Assembly: GCA_019429055.1 (NCBI GenBank)
Contig: JAHYJP010000004.1
Span: 1-56,243, forward strand
Reading direction: 5' to 3'
Source of the DNA: Bacteroidales bacterium
Lineage (GTDB): Bacteria; Bacteroidota; Bacteroidia; Bacteroidales; UBA7960
DNA length: 56,243 bases
Below the pieces are notes generated by a model. It was given only the letters and a program-made list of their open reading frames with translations, ran no database searches and was not told the origin of the DNA. This document shows positions 42,492 to 52,316 of the stretch, piece by piece (the stretch's first letter is position 1; every line of letters starts with the position of its first letter). The position numbers and the translations under genes were made by a program.

Positions 42492-43679
42492 ATGAATTAT
42501 ATTTTGTTCGGAGATCAGACGCGTAACCACTTGTTACCCTTTACTTTTACCAGGCCTATTGCTGATATCAGACTGGGAATTCTTACCATAAGAGAAAAAT
42601 GGGAAAAACTATTGAAGGCAAAAACGTCTACTCTTACGGAGGATTATCTTAGCACGAAATTTCCTGTAGTAAAAGAAGCTGATAATATTTTGATAAATGG
42701 CAGCATTATTCCAAACCAGGCAATGATTGATGAAATCCATCAGCTTACACCCAATCAGACTCTTATTGTCGGAGAAACTATCATTGCTTTGCGGTTAAAG
42801 TCGGAAGATATTGATAATCTTGATTGGGATGTAATTGATTCTGTTACACCTTTTATCACGCAATCTTCACCCAAAAAAGTAAACTATTTATCTGATCTCA
42901 TTGAATTCAATGAATCACAGATTTTGACTGATTTTGATATAATTACAAAAGGTCGCAAATCTGCACCCATACCCGATCATGTAAAGGTTACCGGTAAAGG
43001 GAAGGTCTTTGTTGAAAAGGGAGCAGTTCTTGAAAATGTAATAATTAATACTACAGAAGGGCCGGTTTATATAGGCAAAGATGCCCAGATAATGGACGGA
43101 GCCATTTTGCGAGGGCCGGTTGGCATAGGTGAAAATACCAAGATCAGAATGAGTGCCAGAATTTATGGTGGTACTTCAATCGGGCCCCACTGTAAAGTAG
43201 GAGGTGAGGTTAGCCACTCCATCATGTTTGGTTATTCCAATAAAGCACACGACGGTTTCCTGGGGCATAGTGTCATCGGCGAATGGTGCAACCTGGGTGC
43301 CGATACAAATACTTCAAATCTGAAGAACAGTTATGAAACTGTAAGACTGTGGGATTACCAGGAAGAAGGTTTTGTAAAAACTGATCTGCAGTTTTGCGGA
43401 ACCTTTATGGGCGACCATTCCAAATGTGGTATCAATACCATGTTTAATACAGGCACAGTTGTAGGTGTTGCCGCCCAGATATTTGGTGCCGGTTTTATGC
43501 GCAACTTTATACCTTCTTTCTCCTGGGGAAGTGTTTCCGGATTCGCTATGCACAATTTCGATAAAGCCATTGATATTGCCAAAAGGGTATATGCACGACG
43601 TGGTCTTGACTTTGACAAAGTTGAAACAGACATCCTCAGAAATGTTTATGATCAAACCCTCAGTTATCGAAGAATGTAA
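42492..43679 (+). CDS. GlmU-like putative sugar nucleotidyltransferase
   Basis: From ATG 42492 the product has 395 residues. The N-terminal part starts NYILFGDQTRNHLLPFTFTRPIADIR, the NTP_transf_4 type common in Bacteroidota; it lacks the classic GxGxR/K nucleotidyltransferase loop. The C-terminal part (about 190-340) is a left-handed beta helix of hexapeptide repeats (VYIGKDAQIMDGAILRGPVG, TKIRMSARIYGGTSIGPHCKVG), as in GlmU and other acyltransferases. It probably makes or modifies a nucleotide sugar for cell envelope synthesis, but substrate and reaction are unknown. The TTG at 42468 is not credible. A possible terminator follows. Confidence 0.85.
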   Translation: MNYILFGDQTRNHLLPFTFTRPIADIRLGILTIREKWEKLLKAKTSTLTEDYLSTKFPVVKEADNILINGSIIPNQAMIDEIHQLTPNQTLIVGETIIALRLKSEDIDNLDWDVIDSVTPFITQSSPKKVNYLSDLIEFNESQILTDFDIITKGRKSAPIPDHVKVTGKGKVFVEKGAVLENVIINTTEGPVYIGKDAQIMDGAILRGPVGIGENTKIRMSARIYGGTSIGPHCKVGGEVSHSIMFGYSNKAHDGFLGHSVIGEWCNLGADTNTSNLKNSYETVRLWDYQEEGFVKTDLQFCGTFMGDHSKCGINTMFNTGTVVGVAAQIFGAGFMRNFIPSFSWGSVSGFAMHNFDKAIDIAKRVYARRGLDFDKVETDILRNVYDQTLSYRRM

Positions 43680-43711
43680 GGAATCCTGAAATTTTTCAGT
43701 TAACAACAAAT

Positions 43712-43747
43712 AAACGGGCTGTCTTTTCTAAGGTGGCCTGTTTTATT
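43712..43747 (+). terminator. Possible terminator after the GlmU-like gene
   Basis: AAACGGGCT (43712-43720) can pair with GGCCTGTTT (43735-43743), with two G-U pairs and a 14-base loop, followed by TATT. It is weaker than the other terminators. Confidence 0.45.
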
Positions 43748-43881
43748 ACTATTTTGTGGCACAATGATTGTCCCTTACAACAGCCATGTTTTTTAATCCC
43801 TGTCTGAAATAGTCGGGATTATTTAATTTGCACATAAACAGCGCACTAAGCAACAAATCAAATCTTAATTGGTTTTATTGC

Positions 43882-43895
43882 CAGGTTGCAACCTG
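43882..43895. promoter_or_regulatory. Palindrome upstream of lon
   Basis: CAGGTTGCAACCTG is a perfect 14-base palindrome with no spacer, 42 bases before the lon start. It could bind a dimeric regulator near the lon promoter. I see no clear TAnnTTTG near it. Confidence 0.4.
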
Positions 43896-43937
43896 ACGTT
43901 TTAGCATTTTTAATGACAATTTGACGATATTTTATAT

Positions 43938-46394
43938 ATGGATAATTTTTTAGAAAGAGACGGATTTAATTTTTCGGGAATGATGGATTCCGAGGCAGAA
44001 TATATTCCATTATTATCGCCCGAGGAAGAAGAACAAATGACTGCCGAAGAGTTGCCTGAGATTCTACCTGTTCTTCCACTTAAAAATACAGTTTTATTTC
44101 CCGGTGTGGTAATTCCCATTACTGTTAACCGCGATAAATCTATAAAGCTGGTTAAAGAAATTTACAAGAAGAACAAAATTGTAGGCGTAGTTTCTCAGAA
44201 GGATGATAATGTTGAAGACCCCGGATATGATGATGTAAATGAGATTGGTACTGTTGCCTATATCATTAAAACATTATCGATGCCCGATGGCAGTACCACA
44301 GCAATCCTGCAGGGTAAGAAAAGATTCAAGCTCGAAGCCTTCGTGGAATATGAACCCTACTTAAAGGCAAGGGTTTCATCATTCGACAAACCCATGGAGC
44401 GCAAAACTGATAAAAACTTCAAGGCTCTTATTGCGACCATAAAAGATCTGGCTATACAAATCGTTAACAAATCTCCCCAGATACCGAGTGAAGCAGCTTT
44501 TGCCATAAAAAATATTGAGAGTCCGGTTTTCCTGGTAAACTTCATTTCTTCCAATCTGAATATTGAGGTTCCTGAAAAACAGAAACTCCTCGAAATACTT
44601 GATATCAATACCCGTGCACAAACAGTACTGGGACATCTGACCAAAGAATTACAGGTTGTGGAGCTGAAGAATCAGATACAATCGAAGGTTAAGGTTGATA
44701 TTGATAAACAGCAAAGAGATTACATCCTGAATCAGCAACTCAAAACCATCCAGGAAGAGCTGGGCGGAAATCCACATGAGCATCAGATCCAGGAGATGAA
44801 AAAGAAAGCTGCCAAAAAGAAGTGGAGCAAGCAGGTGGCGGATGTTTTTGAAAAAGAGATTAACAAATTACAGCGTATGAATCCTGCCGCAATGGAGTAT
44901 TCGCTGCAATTGAATTATCTTGAAACCCTTATTGAGTTACCCTGGGGCCACTTTACACCCGATAATTTTGACTTGTCCAAAGCCCAGAGAATTCTCGATC
45001 GTGATCATTATGGCCTGGAAAAGATCAAGGACCGCATATTGGAGTACCTGGCTGTACTGAAGCTAAAGGGCGACATGAAATCACCCATCCTTTGCTTTGT
45101 GGGTCCTCCGGGAGTTGGTAAAACATCGCTGGGCAAAAGTATTGCCGATGCCATTGGCCGTAATTACATCCGTATGTCGCTGGGTGGGGTGAGAGACGAG
45201 GCAGAAATTCGCGGACACCGAAAAACTTATGTGGGTGCCATGCCCGGCAGAATCATACAGAATCTGAAAAAGGTGAAAAGTTCAAATCCCGTGTTTGTTC
45301 TTGATGAAGTTGACAAGGTGGGTCATCAGAGCATCAGCGGCGATCCGTCTTCAGCCCTGCTCGAAGTACTTGACCCTGAACAAAACAATACTTTTTACGA
45401 TAATTTCCTGGAAGTAGATTATGATCTTTCAAAAATCATGTTCATCGCTACGGCCAATACACTGGCAACCATACATCCCGCTTTACGCGACCGTATGGAG
45501 ATCATCGATCTGAGCGGTTACATCGTTGAAGAGAAAATTGAAATAGCTAAAAGGCATTTGATACCCAAACAGCTGGACGCTCATGGTTTGAAAAAGTCGC
45601 AACTGACTTTTTCAAAGGCTGTACTTGAGCGAATTATTCAGGATTATACCCGCGAATCTGGTGTGCGTCTGCTGGAAAAACAGATTGCAAAAGTTATCCG
45701 GTCAAGAGCCAAAGATATCGTTCTGGGGAAAAACACCGCAAAAAATCTTAAAACCGAAGAGTTAACAACCATCCTTGGGATTCCGCATTATACCAAAGAC
45801 TCCCAGATCATCAAAAATATGGCAGGTGTGGTAACCGGGCTCGCATGGACCTATGTGGGGGGCGAGGTACTTTATGTGGAAGTCTCGGTAAGCAAAGGAA
45901 AGGGTAATCTTACCCTTACCGGCAATCTTGGCGATGTAATGAAAGAATCTGCAACCCTGGCTTTGGAATATATGAAATCTCATGCTGCACAGCTTGACAT
46001 CAAATCTGATATTTTTGATAAATGGAATGTGCATATTCATGTGCCTGAAGGTGCTACCCCAAAAGACGGACCATCGGCAGGTGTTACAATGTTTACGGCA
46101 TTGGTATCGGCGTTTACACAGCGCAAGGTAAAACCGGGTGTTGCAATGACCGGCGAAATTACACTCAGAGGTAGAGTAACACCTGTTGGGGGTATCAAGG
46201 AAAAGATCCTGGCCGCCAGAAGAGCCAATATGACGGATGTAATTCTTTCAGCTGATAATAAAAAGGATGTTGATGATATTAATCCGATTTACATTAAAGG
46301 TCTGAATTTTCATTATATCAAAGATATGATTGAGGTGGTTGATCTGGCCCTGGAAAATGAAAAAGTTTCCAAACCCATTGATTTTACGGTTTGA
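43938..46394 (+). CDS. lon: ATP-dependent protease Lon
   Basis: The 818-residue protein is a cytoplasmic protease that degrades misfolded and regulatory proteins. It has the LON substrate-binding domain (about 45-240, LPVLPLKNTVLFPGVVIP), a coiled-coil region, an AAA+ module with Walker A GPPGVGKTSLGK (about 389-400) and Walker B PVFVLDEVDK, and the protease domain with catalytic S713 in PKDGPSAGVTM and K754 in GGIKEKIL. Size and layout are those of LonA. The gene has 258 bases of upstream sequence with a palindrome at 43882. A shared terminator separates it from the helicase gene. Confidence 0.97.
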   Translation: MDNFLERDGFNFSGMMDSEAEYIPLLSPEEEEQMTAEELPEILPVLPLKNTVLFPGVVIPITVNRDKSIKLVKEIYKKNKIVGVVSQKDDNVEDPGYDDVNEIGTVAYIIKTLSMPDGSTTAILQGKKRFKLEAFVEYEPYLKARVSSFDKPMERKTDKNFKALIATIKDLAIQIVNKSPQIPSEAAFAIKNIESPVFLVNFISSNLNIEVPEKQKLLEILDINTRAQTVLGHLTKELQVVELKNQIQSKVKVDIDKQQRDYILNQQLKTIQEELGGNPHEHQIQEMKKKAAKKKWSKQVADVFEKEINKLQRMNPAAMEYSLQLNYLETLIELPWGHFTPDNFDLSKAQRILDRDHYGLEKIKDRILEYLAVLKLKGDMKSPILCFVGPPGVGKTSLGKSIADAIGRNYIRMSLGGVRDEAEIRGHRKTYVGAMPGRIIQNLKKVKSSNPVFVLDEVDKVGHQSISGDPSSALLEVLDPEQNNTFYDNFLEVDYDLSKIMFIATANTLATIHPALRDRMEIIDLSGYIVEEKIEIAKRHLIPKQLDAHGLKKSQLTFSKAVLERIIQDYTRESGVRLLEKQIAKVIRSRAKDIVLGKNTAKNLKTEELTTILGIPHYTKDSQIIKNMAGVVTGLAWTYVGGEVLYVEVSVSKGKGNLTLTGNLGDVMKESATLALEYMKSHAAQLDIKSDIFDKWNVHIHVPEGATPKDGPSAGVTMFTALVSAFTQRKVKPGVAMTGEITLRGRVTPVGGIKEKILAARRANMTDVILSADNKKDVDDINPIYIKGLNFHYIKDMIEVVDLALENEKVSKPIDFTV

Positions 46395-46458
46395 GAAGAT
46401 TGAACTCTTTCAGTTTAAACAAAAAGGTTTAGAAGCTGAAAGTGTAAGTGACAGAAAC

Positions 46459-46498
46459 AAAAAAAGGAGAAAAACGGTTTCGTTTCTCTCCTTTTTTT
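46459..46498. terminator. Bidirectional terminator between lon and the helicase gene
   Basis: AAAAAAAGGAGA (46459-46470) pairs with TCTCCTTTTTTT (46487-46498). T-runs on both strands let it serve both converging genes. Confidence 0.85.
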
Positions 46499-46511
46499 GG
46501 TATGATATATC

Positions 46512-48173
46512 TTAGTTTCTGGCAATTGATAACATTACCTTTTTACCTTTGATTGTGTTTCTTTTCATTCCTTTCAGAACTTTTCTTACGTGATTTTCAG
46601 AAATTTCGAAGTAGCTGAAATGGTCAAACATATCAATGACACCGATCTCTCGTCCGCTGATTTTGCACTCACCTGTAAGGGCGCCTACAATATCGCCGGG
46701 TTTTACTTTGTCCTTTTTCCCTAATGCAAGATGCATTCTCACTTTTTGGGTCTTTTGAGAAGCATGATCGTCAGACCTGTTGTAACCGTTTGATCTTTCT
46801 TTTTGCCTTTCTTTTGGTCTTTCCTTTTGCCTTTCAGGTTTTACATATGCCTGCTTTTCAATGCTTAAGTCAATGCCATCCTGGTCAAACCGGCTTTTAA
46901 GCAAACATGCTGCAAGTAAATGTGCATCAAACCCTTTCTGGTACATATCATGCAGGACCTTTTCGTAATCTTTCAGATTATTGTCGCTGGCAATCTGCAT
47001 CAGTTGATCTTCAATCCGTCTGATCCTTGCCTGGGTTATCTCATATGCATCTGGTACATCGGCTTTTTCAATGTTTGCTTTTATGAATTTCTCCAGCTGG
47101 AAAATTTTCCGGTCATCTCTTCTTGACTCGGCAAAACTGTATGCTTTTCCGGCTTTTCCTGCACGTCCTGTGCGTCCTATCCGGTGCACATAATATTCAT
47201 CATCGTGCGGAAGGTCATAATTAAAAACTGCGTCCACATTGTTGATATCCAAACCTCTGGCCGCCACATCAGTAGCTACCAGCATGTTGATCTCTGCTTT
47301 TCTGAAGCGATTCATCACTTTGTTGCGCAGGTTTTGGTTCATATCGCCATGCAATGCTTCGGCTTTATGGCCCATCTGGCACATTTCTTCGGTTATTTTG
47401 TCAACCATTGCCTTGGTGTTGCAAAATACCAGCGATAAATTGAGATCGTTGAGCTGTACAAGGTTTGAAATGATCTTACCTTTCTTAACACCACGTGTTT
47501 CGAAATAGAACTGTTCTATGGTTGATGCGGCCACGTTGTTACCCATTACCTTTATCAATTCGGGATTTTTCAGAAAATTCCGGCTGATATCCATAATGGG
47601 TTTCGACATGGTTGCAGAAAACATTACCGTTTGTTTGTCGGTTGGGGTGCCCTGCAGGATGGTCTCAATATCTTCCCTGAAACCCATATTAAGCATTTCA
47701 TCTGCTTCGTCGAGAACCACTATTTGCAGATCATGCAGTTTTAGTGTTCCTCTTCTCAGGTGGTCCATTACACGACCCGGTGTTCCTGCAACAATATTTG
47801 CTCCTCTTTTCAGACCGGAGACTTGTCTTTGCATGGAGTCACCTCCATATATTGAAAGCACATTCATGCCTTTTTTGTAGCGCGACATTTTTTCAAGTTC
47901 TCCTGCTATTTGCACACAAAGCTCACGTGTGGGGGAGAGTATTAGTGCCTGAACGTTTTTCTTTTCAGGGTCAATCATTTCAAGTATAGGTAATCCGAAG
48001 GCAGCTGTTTTTCCGGTACCGGTTTGTGCCTGCCCAATAAGGTCAAATCCTTTCATCATAACAGGAATAGACCCAGACTGAATGGGGGTTGCGTTTTCAT
48101 AACCCATTTCAGTTATTGCACTCAAAACTTCATCACTCAGATCAAGCTCTGAGAAGCTAATTGTATTTTCCAT
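46512..48173 (-). CDS. DEAD-box RNA helicase with DbpA-type RNA-binding domain
   Basis: The 553-residue protein unwinds short RNA duplexes with ATP. It has Q motif ENATPIQSGSIP, motif I AQTGTGKTAAFG, motif Ia PTRELCVQ, motif II VLDEADEML, motif III FSATMS, and motif VI HRIGRTGRAGK. The C-terminal 75 residues (MHLALGKKDKVKPGDIVGAL, then GREIGVIDMFDHFSYFEI) are a DbpA/CsdA RNA-binding domain, as in DeaD/CsdA helicases used in ribosome assembly and in the cold. The linker (about 435-465) is rich in K, R, E and Q. A TACCTTTG element lies about 92 bases upstream, leaving a long leader, as common for cold-shock genes. Confidence 0.93.
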   Translation of the reverse strand: MENTISFSELDLSDEVLSAITEMGYENATPIQSGSIPVMMKGFDLIGQAQTGTGKTAAFGLPILEMIDPEKKNVQALILSPTRELCVQIAGELEKMSRYKKGMNVLSIYGGDSMQRQVSGLKRGANIVAGTPGRVMDHLRRGTLKLHDLQIVVLDEADEMLNMGFREDIETILQGTPTDKQTVMFSATMSKPIMDISRNFLKNPELIKVMGNNVAASTIEQFYFETRGVKKGKIISNLVQLNDLNLSLVFCNTKAMVDKITEEMCQMGHKAEALHGDMNQNLRNKVMNRFRKAEINMLVATDVAARGLDINNVDAVFNYDLPHDDEYYVHRIGRTGRAGKAGKAYSFAESRRDDRKIFQLEKFIKANIEKADVPDAYEITQARIRRIEDQLMQIASDNNLKDYEKVLHDMYQKGFDAHLLAACLLKSRFDQDGIDLSIEKQAYVKPERQKERPKERQKERSNGYNRSDDHASQKTQKVRMHLALGKKDKVKPGDIVGALTGECKISGREIGVIDMFDHFSYFEISENHVRKVLKGMKRNTIKGKKVMLSIARN

Positions 48174-48264
48174 TAAAAAATTTATTGTTATTGTTTGGTC
48201 ACCCGGGGAAATCTTTAATAATGACCACTGGTGGGTTTATTTTTATCAATTTTAAAAAGCCGTG

Positions 48265-48272
48265 CAAAGGTA
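48265..48272 (-). promoter_or_regulatory. Putative -7 element (TACCTTTG) of the helicase gene
   Basis: On the reverse strand TACCTTTG matches TAnnTTTG, 92 bases before the start. No clear -33 TTTG is seen. Confidence 0.5.
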
Positions 48273-48302
48273 CGATAATTTATTGAATTTCATGATGCCT
48301 AT

Positions 48303-48325
48303 AAAAAAAGAGACCCGAAGGTCTC
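48303..48325 (-). terminator. Intrinsic terminator after the T9SS cargo gene
   Basis: On the reverse strand GAGACC, loop TTCG, GGTCTC is followed by seven T. The tight UUCG-type tetraloop and T-run make a strong terminator, 26 bases after the stop at 48351. Confidence 0.88.
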
Positions 48326-48350
48326 CTTTTATAGAAATGTATGGTGAAAA

Positions 48351-50474
48351 CTACTTTAAAATCTGCAACCTTCTTGTATGGAAATCATCCTTGTTTTGAA
48401 CCCTTACAATGTAAAGTCCTGTTTTAAATCCGGAAGTATCAATCCTGTAGAATGTTGTATTTAAACTCTCTCCTTTCCATATCAATCTGCCTGTTATGTC
48501 AGAAATATAAATGGCTTCAAAAGCCACACCGGAAGAAATTTCTGCAATATTCCGGGCCGGATTGGGATACAATTGAAAATCCTTCAATGCTATTTCATCA
48601 ACAAAGGGTTGAGGCCCAAAAATAGCATAAAGGGTGAGATCATATGCCGGCATCAGAAATGAATACACCGGATTTTCTGTTATGTCATTCCCTTCTTCAT
48701 CGGCCCAGTAAAGAAACATAGCACTATCCAGGGGTTCAGCAATTACTTCCACTTCTTCGTCCTGTATGTATTCTCCGGCACCAGTTACTGTTCCAGCATT
48801 TTCAGGCTCTGCGATAAGTGTAAGTGTATAGGTTGGAATTTCGGTAAAGGTTGCATTAATTTCAAGGTCTTCAAATATTGTAATGGTTACAGATACTTCC
48901 TGGGATTCCACATCACCGCTCCATCCTTCAAACTGCCACCCCTCAGCAGGAAATGCCTCAAGCGTTATTTCTGTTGCAGCTTCAATGGTGAGTGGTTCAG
49001 AATACGTTTCTCCGTTTACGGCTACACTTCCCTCACCGGATAGGTTAACGGTAAGTGAAAAATATACCGGCCCGGGTTCATCAGAGCCTATGCTACCGTC
49101 TTTTTTAAGATTCTGTGCGTAAATATTAGCTGCACCATCTCTGTTATCACCCCAGGCAAACACCCATTGATTTCCATCAAATCCTGAAGATGAAAAATGT
49201 GATTTTGAAGAAGAGACGTTACTCAGGGAGACATCTGAAGGATCCCATACAAAACTTCCCTGGTTGTTGATCCTCGATGCTTTTATATGTTCAGAACCGT
49301 TGTCGTAAACCAAAACAACATCATCGTCAACAGGGCCTGCAAAAAGCGGAAAATATGCCTGGTTTCCTACAGCAAAGATCACCTTGCCTTCGTCGCCCCA
49401 TAGCCTGGTACCCTCAGGAGATACCTTCTGAGCATATATGCCCCAGAAGTTCTGGTCTCCGGTTACTTCTCTCCAATACACATATACATTTTCGTCGTCA
49501 GCAGGTTTGGCAATGGAGGGGTAAAACTGATTGTAATTATTGCGTTCTGAAAGTAAAACGCCATTGGCTTGAAACTGCGCTACCCCATCAGAATTGATGT
49601 GCTGTATCCACGATGAAGCCTGTGCAACCGACATAGTAAAATCATGCCATGCAATATAAAAGCCATCATTGCCATCGTTAACGAAAGAAAGGATCTGGTG
49701 CCATGCCTGAATATTTCCTTCGTCATTAACAACTGTAACAGAAGGCCACACCGGATCGCCATCGGCATCAAACCTCTGAGCATGAATATGTCGGGTGGGT
49801 GCCCATGTAGGACCACTGTCATCAAAAAATTTCATTATGATCTCATCTTCACCTACAGGAAGCAACTGCGGCCATGAATATCTGTTTGGGGATGTTAAAG
49901 TAATTCCCCAATCTCCCCATTGCTTGGTACCGGCAGGACTGATCTTTTGCATGATGATCACATTATCAGACTGCCATGCGAAAACTGCATTGTTTATTTC
50001 GGTTACAGTTACTTTCGGGGAAACATCAAATGCCGTGCTTCCGGAGAGCATAATTCCATCATCACCCCATACGAATGTCCCGTCGGGTGCAATGCGATAA
50101 GCAACCGTATTGTTATTTCCTCCCGAACGAATGTCCTGCCAGGTAAGGATGGCATGATTTTCATGATCGGCAGTCATATCCCAGTCGGTAAGCCATGTCA
50201 TAGAAGGATGGTCACTGACTAGTATTCCATTCTCTCCCCAGAGTTTATTGCCCTGGTTATCCAGTCTCTGCAATCTTACATTATAATTTCCGCCTTCAGA
50301 TGAAAAATAACCGATATAATAATCGCCATTGGGGCAGACAGCTGTTTTAGCTATGGTTTGTTCTCCCGGCAAACCGGAGATCTGCAGGTTTTGCATCGGG
50401 TCATCGCTCCATTGTGCATACAACGGAAAGGAAAGTATCAACAATGAAATGATACAAAGTAAATTTCTCTTCAT
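48351..50474 (-). CDS. Secreted T9SS cargo protein with Listeria-Bacteroides-type repeats
   Basis: The 707-residue protein has a signal peptide (MKRNLLCIISLLILSFPLYA), a propeller-like region of repeated blades (about 25-465; NKLWGENGI, GTFVWGDDGI, GTKQWGDWGI, GTRLWGDEGK and others recur), then two Flg_new/InlB-like beta repeats (about 478-628; GEGSVAVNGETY, GWQFEGWSGDV, AGTVTGAGEYI). The last 70 residues (KDFQLYPNPARNIAEIS to HTRRLQILK) are a T9SS type A sorting domain, so it is exported by the Bacteroidota type 9 system and attached at or released from the surface. The propeller might bind a polymer or protein. A TAAATTTG element lies 29 bases upstream. Confidence 0.9.
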   Translation of the reverse strand: MKRNLLCIISLLILSFPLYAQWSDDPMQNLQISGLPGEQTIAKTAVCPNGDYYIGYFSSEGGNYNVRLQRLDNQGNKLWGENGILVSDHPSMTWLTDWDMTADHENHAILTWQDIRSGGNNNTVAYRIAPDGTFVWGDDGIMLSGSTAFDVSPKVTVTEINNAVFAWQSDNVIIMQKISPAGTKQWGDWGITLTSPNRYSWPQLLPVGEDEIIMKFFDDSGPTWAPTRHIHAQRFDADGDPVWPSVTVVNDEGNIQAWHQILSFVNDGNDGFYIAWHDFTMSVAQASSWIQHINSDGVAQFQANGVLLSERNNYNQFYPSIAKPADDENVYVYWREVTGDQNFWGIYAQKVSPEGTRLWGDEGKVIFAVGNQAYFPLFAGPVDDDVVLVYDNGSEHIKASRINNQGSFVWDPSDVSLSNVSSSKSHFSSSGFDGNQWVFAWGDNRDGAANIYAQNLKKDGSIGSDEPGPVYFSLTVNLSGEGSVAVNGETYSEPLTIEAATEITLEAFPAEGWQFEGWSGDVESQEVSVTITIFEDLEINATFTEIPTYTLTLIAEPENAGTVTGAGEYIQDEEVEVIAEPLDSAMFLYWADEEGNDITENPVYSFLMPAYDLTLYAIFGPQPFVDEIALKDFQLYPNPARNIAEISSGVAFEAIYISDITGRLIWKGESLNTTFYRIDTSGFKTGLYIVRVQNKDDFHTRRLQILK

Positions 50475-50502
50475 GATTGGTTTTTTATGAAAAATTTGAT
50501 TT

Positions 50503-50510
50503 CAAATTTA
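50503..50510 (-). promoter_or_regulatory. Putative -7 element (TAAATTTG) of the T9SS cargo gene
   Basis: The reverse-strand TAAATTTG matches TAnnTTTG and lies 29 bases before the start. No -33 TTTG is seen at the normal spacing. Confidence 0.45.
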
Positions 50511-50664
50511 CCGAAAAACTAAAACGGTTTAGCCATTAAGCTGAAAACTTTTTTTACCGCATCTTCCCTGGAAGCTATTTCACGTTTTATCATGACTTTT
50601 TAAAAAATTAAAACCCGATGATTATTACCTGGCTTCCGGCATAAACTAAGAGCACAGAAAAGCC

Positions 50665-50672
50665 TATCTTTG
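50665..50672 (+). promoter_or_regulatory. Putative -7 element (TATCTTTG) of gltX
   Basis: TATCTTTG matches TAnnTTTG about 94 bases before the gltX start. No consensus -33 element is seen. Confidence 0.5.
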
Positions 50673-50765
50673 CGCATAATTTCGTTTTGAAGTTCCTTTC
50701 ATGAGATTTTTTAAAAGTATTCCATTAATTAATGGTTTGCATAAAATTATTAAGAAACAATTGAT

Positions 50766-52295
50766 ATGACAGAAAAGAAAGTAAGGGTAAGATTTGCCCC
50801 CAGCCCCACAGGTCCGTTGCACATAGGTGGAGTTCGCACCGCTTTGTATAATTATTTATTTGCCAGGAAACAAGGGGGTGATTTTTTGCTTCGCATAGAA
50901 GATACCGATCAGAACCGTTTTGTTCAGGGTGCTGAGGAGTACATTATGGAATCGCTTCGATGGTGTGGCATTCAATGGGACGAAGGTCCGGGTAAGGATG
51001 GCCCGCATGCACCTTACCGCCAGTCGGAGCGCAAAGATCTTTACCGGCAATATGCCATGCAATTGATTGATAGCGGAAATGCCTACTATGCTTTTGATAC
51101 CGCCGAAGAACTGGAAACCATGCGCAAGCGTATTGAAGCGGAAAAGGGTAATGCTCAGTATGATGCCACCACAAGGGGTAGTATGAAAAATTCACTCACG
51201 CTTAACAAGGTGGAAACGGTTTCCATGCTTGAATCGGGTGCGCCCTATGTTGTGAGGTACAAAATGCCTGAAAATGAAGAAGTAGTCATGCAGGATATAA
51301 TCAGGGGCACCGTTAAAGTAAATACATCTCAACTTGATGATAAAGTTCTTTTCAAAAGCGACGGAATGCCTACATACCACCTGGCCAACGTGGTTGATGA
51401 TTATCTTATGGAAATTTCGCATGTGATAAGAGGGGAGGAGTGGTTACCCTCATTGCCCTTGCATGTTTTATTATACCGGAGCCTGGGATGGGAAAGCAGC
51501 ATGCCGCAGTTTGCTCATTTGCCTTTATTGCTTAAACCCGATGGAAATGGTAAACTCAGTAAACGCGATGGCGACCGGTTGGGTTTCCCGGTTTTCCCGT
51601 TAATGTGGAATGACCCCAAAAGTGGTGAAATTTCATCCGGTTATCGCGAGTCGGGCTATTTTGCCGATGCTTTTGTGAATATGCTGGCATTGCTGGGCTG
51701 GAACCCCGGAACCGACCAGGAGATCTTCAGTATGGAAGAGCTTGTGGAAGCCTTTTCACTGGAAAGAGTGGGTAAATCAGGATCGAAGTTTGATCCCGCC
51801 AAGGCTACATGGTTCAATCATCAGTATTTGCTGAAAAGCGAAAACAAAGATGTTGCATCACTGTTTGACCTGATTTTGAAAGACAGGGGAATTCATGAAC
51901 CCATAGAAAAAATTACCAGAATTGTTTCCCTTGTTAAAGATCGTGTGAATTTTGTGCATGAAATATGGGAGCAGTCGGCTTTCTTTTTCAATGCGCCGGA
52001 ATCTTACGATGAAAAAACCGTTCAGAAAAAATGGAAGGAAGATACTCCTGATATTCTTTTCCAGGTAATTGATATTTTAAAGAACCTGGAACCGTTTACC
52101 ATTGATTCGATTGACAAGGCCCTTCACGATTATATGGAGCAGCATGAAGTGGGTGCAGGTAAACTGATGATCGCACTCAGGCTGTCACTGGTTGGTGCCG
52201 GAATGGGACCTGATTTAAAGGAGATCATGGTTTTGCTTGGAAAGGAAGAAGTTATTGGGAGAATTGATAGAGCAGTCAGGATTATTGGTAAATAA
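50766..52295 (+). CDS. gltX: Glutamyl-tRNA synthetase
   Basis: The 509-residue class I enzyme joins glutamate to tRNA(Glu). It has the HIGH motif as HIGG in [18 protein letters not shown] (residues 13-30), the family sequence [29 protein letters not shown], and the KMSKS motif as KLSKR (about 262-266). Length and motifs fit the standard cytoplasmic enzyme, with an all-helical C-terminal anticodon-binding domain. The gene converges with DUF3109, 21 bases away. Confidence 0.97.
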   Translation: MTEKKVRVRFAPSPTGPLHIGGVRTALYNYLFARKQGGDFLLRIEDTDQNRFVQGAEEYIMESLRWCGIQWDEGPGKDGPHAPYRQSERKDLYRQYAMQLIDSGNAYYAFDTAEELETMRKRIEAEKGNAQYDATTRGSMKNSLTLNKVETVSMLESGAPYVVRYKMPENEEVVMQDIIRGTVKVNTSQLDDKVLFKSDGMPTYHLANVVDDYLMEISHVIRGEEWLPSLPLHVLLYRSLGWESSMPQFAHLPLLLKPDGNGKLSKRDGDRLGFPVFPLMWNDPKSGEISSGYRESGYFADAFVNMLALLGWNPGTDQEIFSMEELVEAFSLERVGKSGSKFDPAKATWFNHQYLLKSENKDVASLFDLILKDRGIHEPIEKITRIVSLVKDRVNFVHEIWEQSAFFFNAPESYDEKTVQKKWKEDTPDILFQVIDILKNLEPFTIDSIDKALHDYMEQHEVGAGKLMIALRLSLVGAGMGPDLKEIMVLLGKEEVIGRIDRAVRIIGK

Positions 52296-52316
52296 TGATG
52301 TCATACATTTGACATC

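Noticed and set aside
43680-43937. tRNA or small RNA gene before lon
   Set aside because: No cloverleaf or conserved tRNA motif; only a weak terminator and a palindrome are seen.
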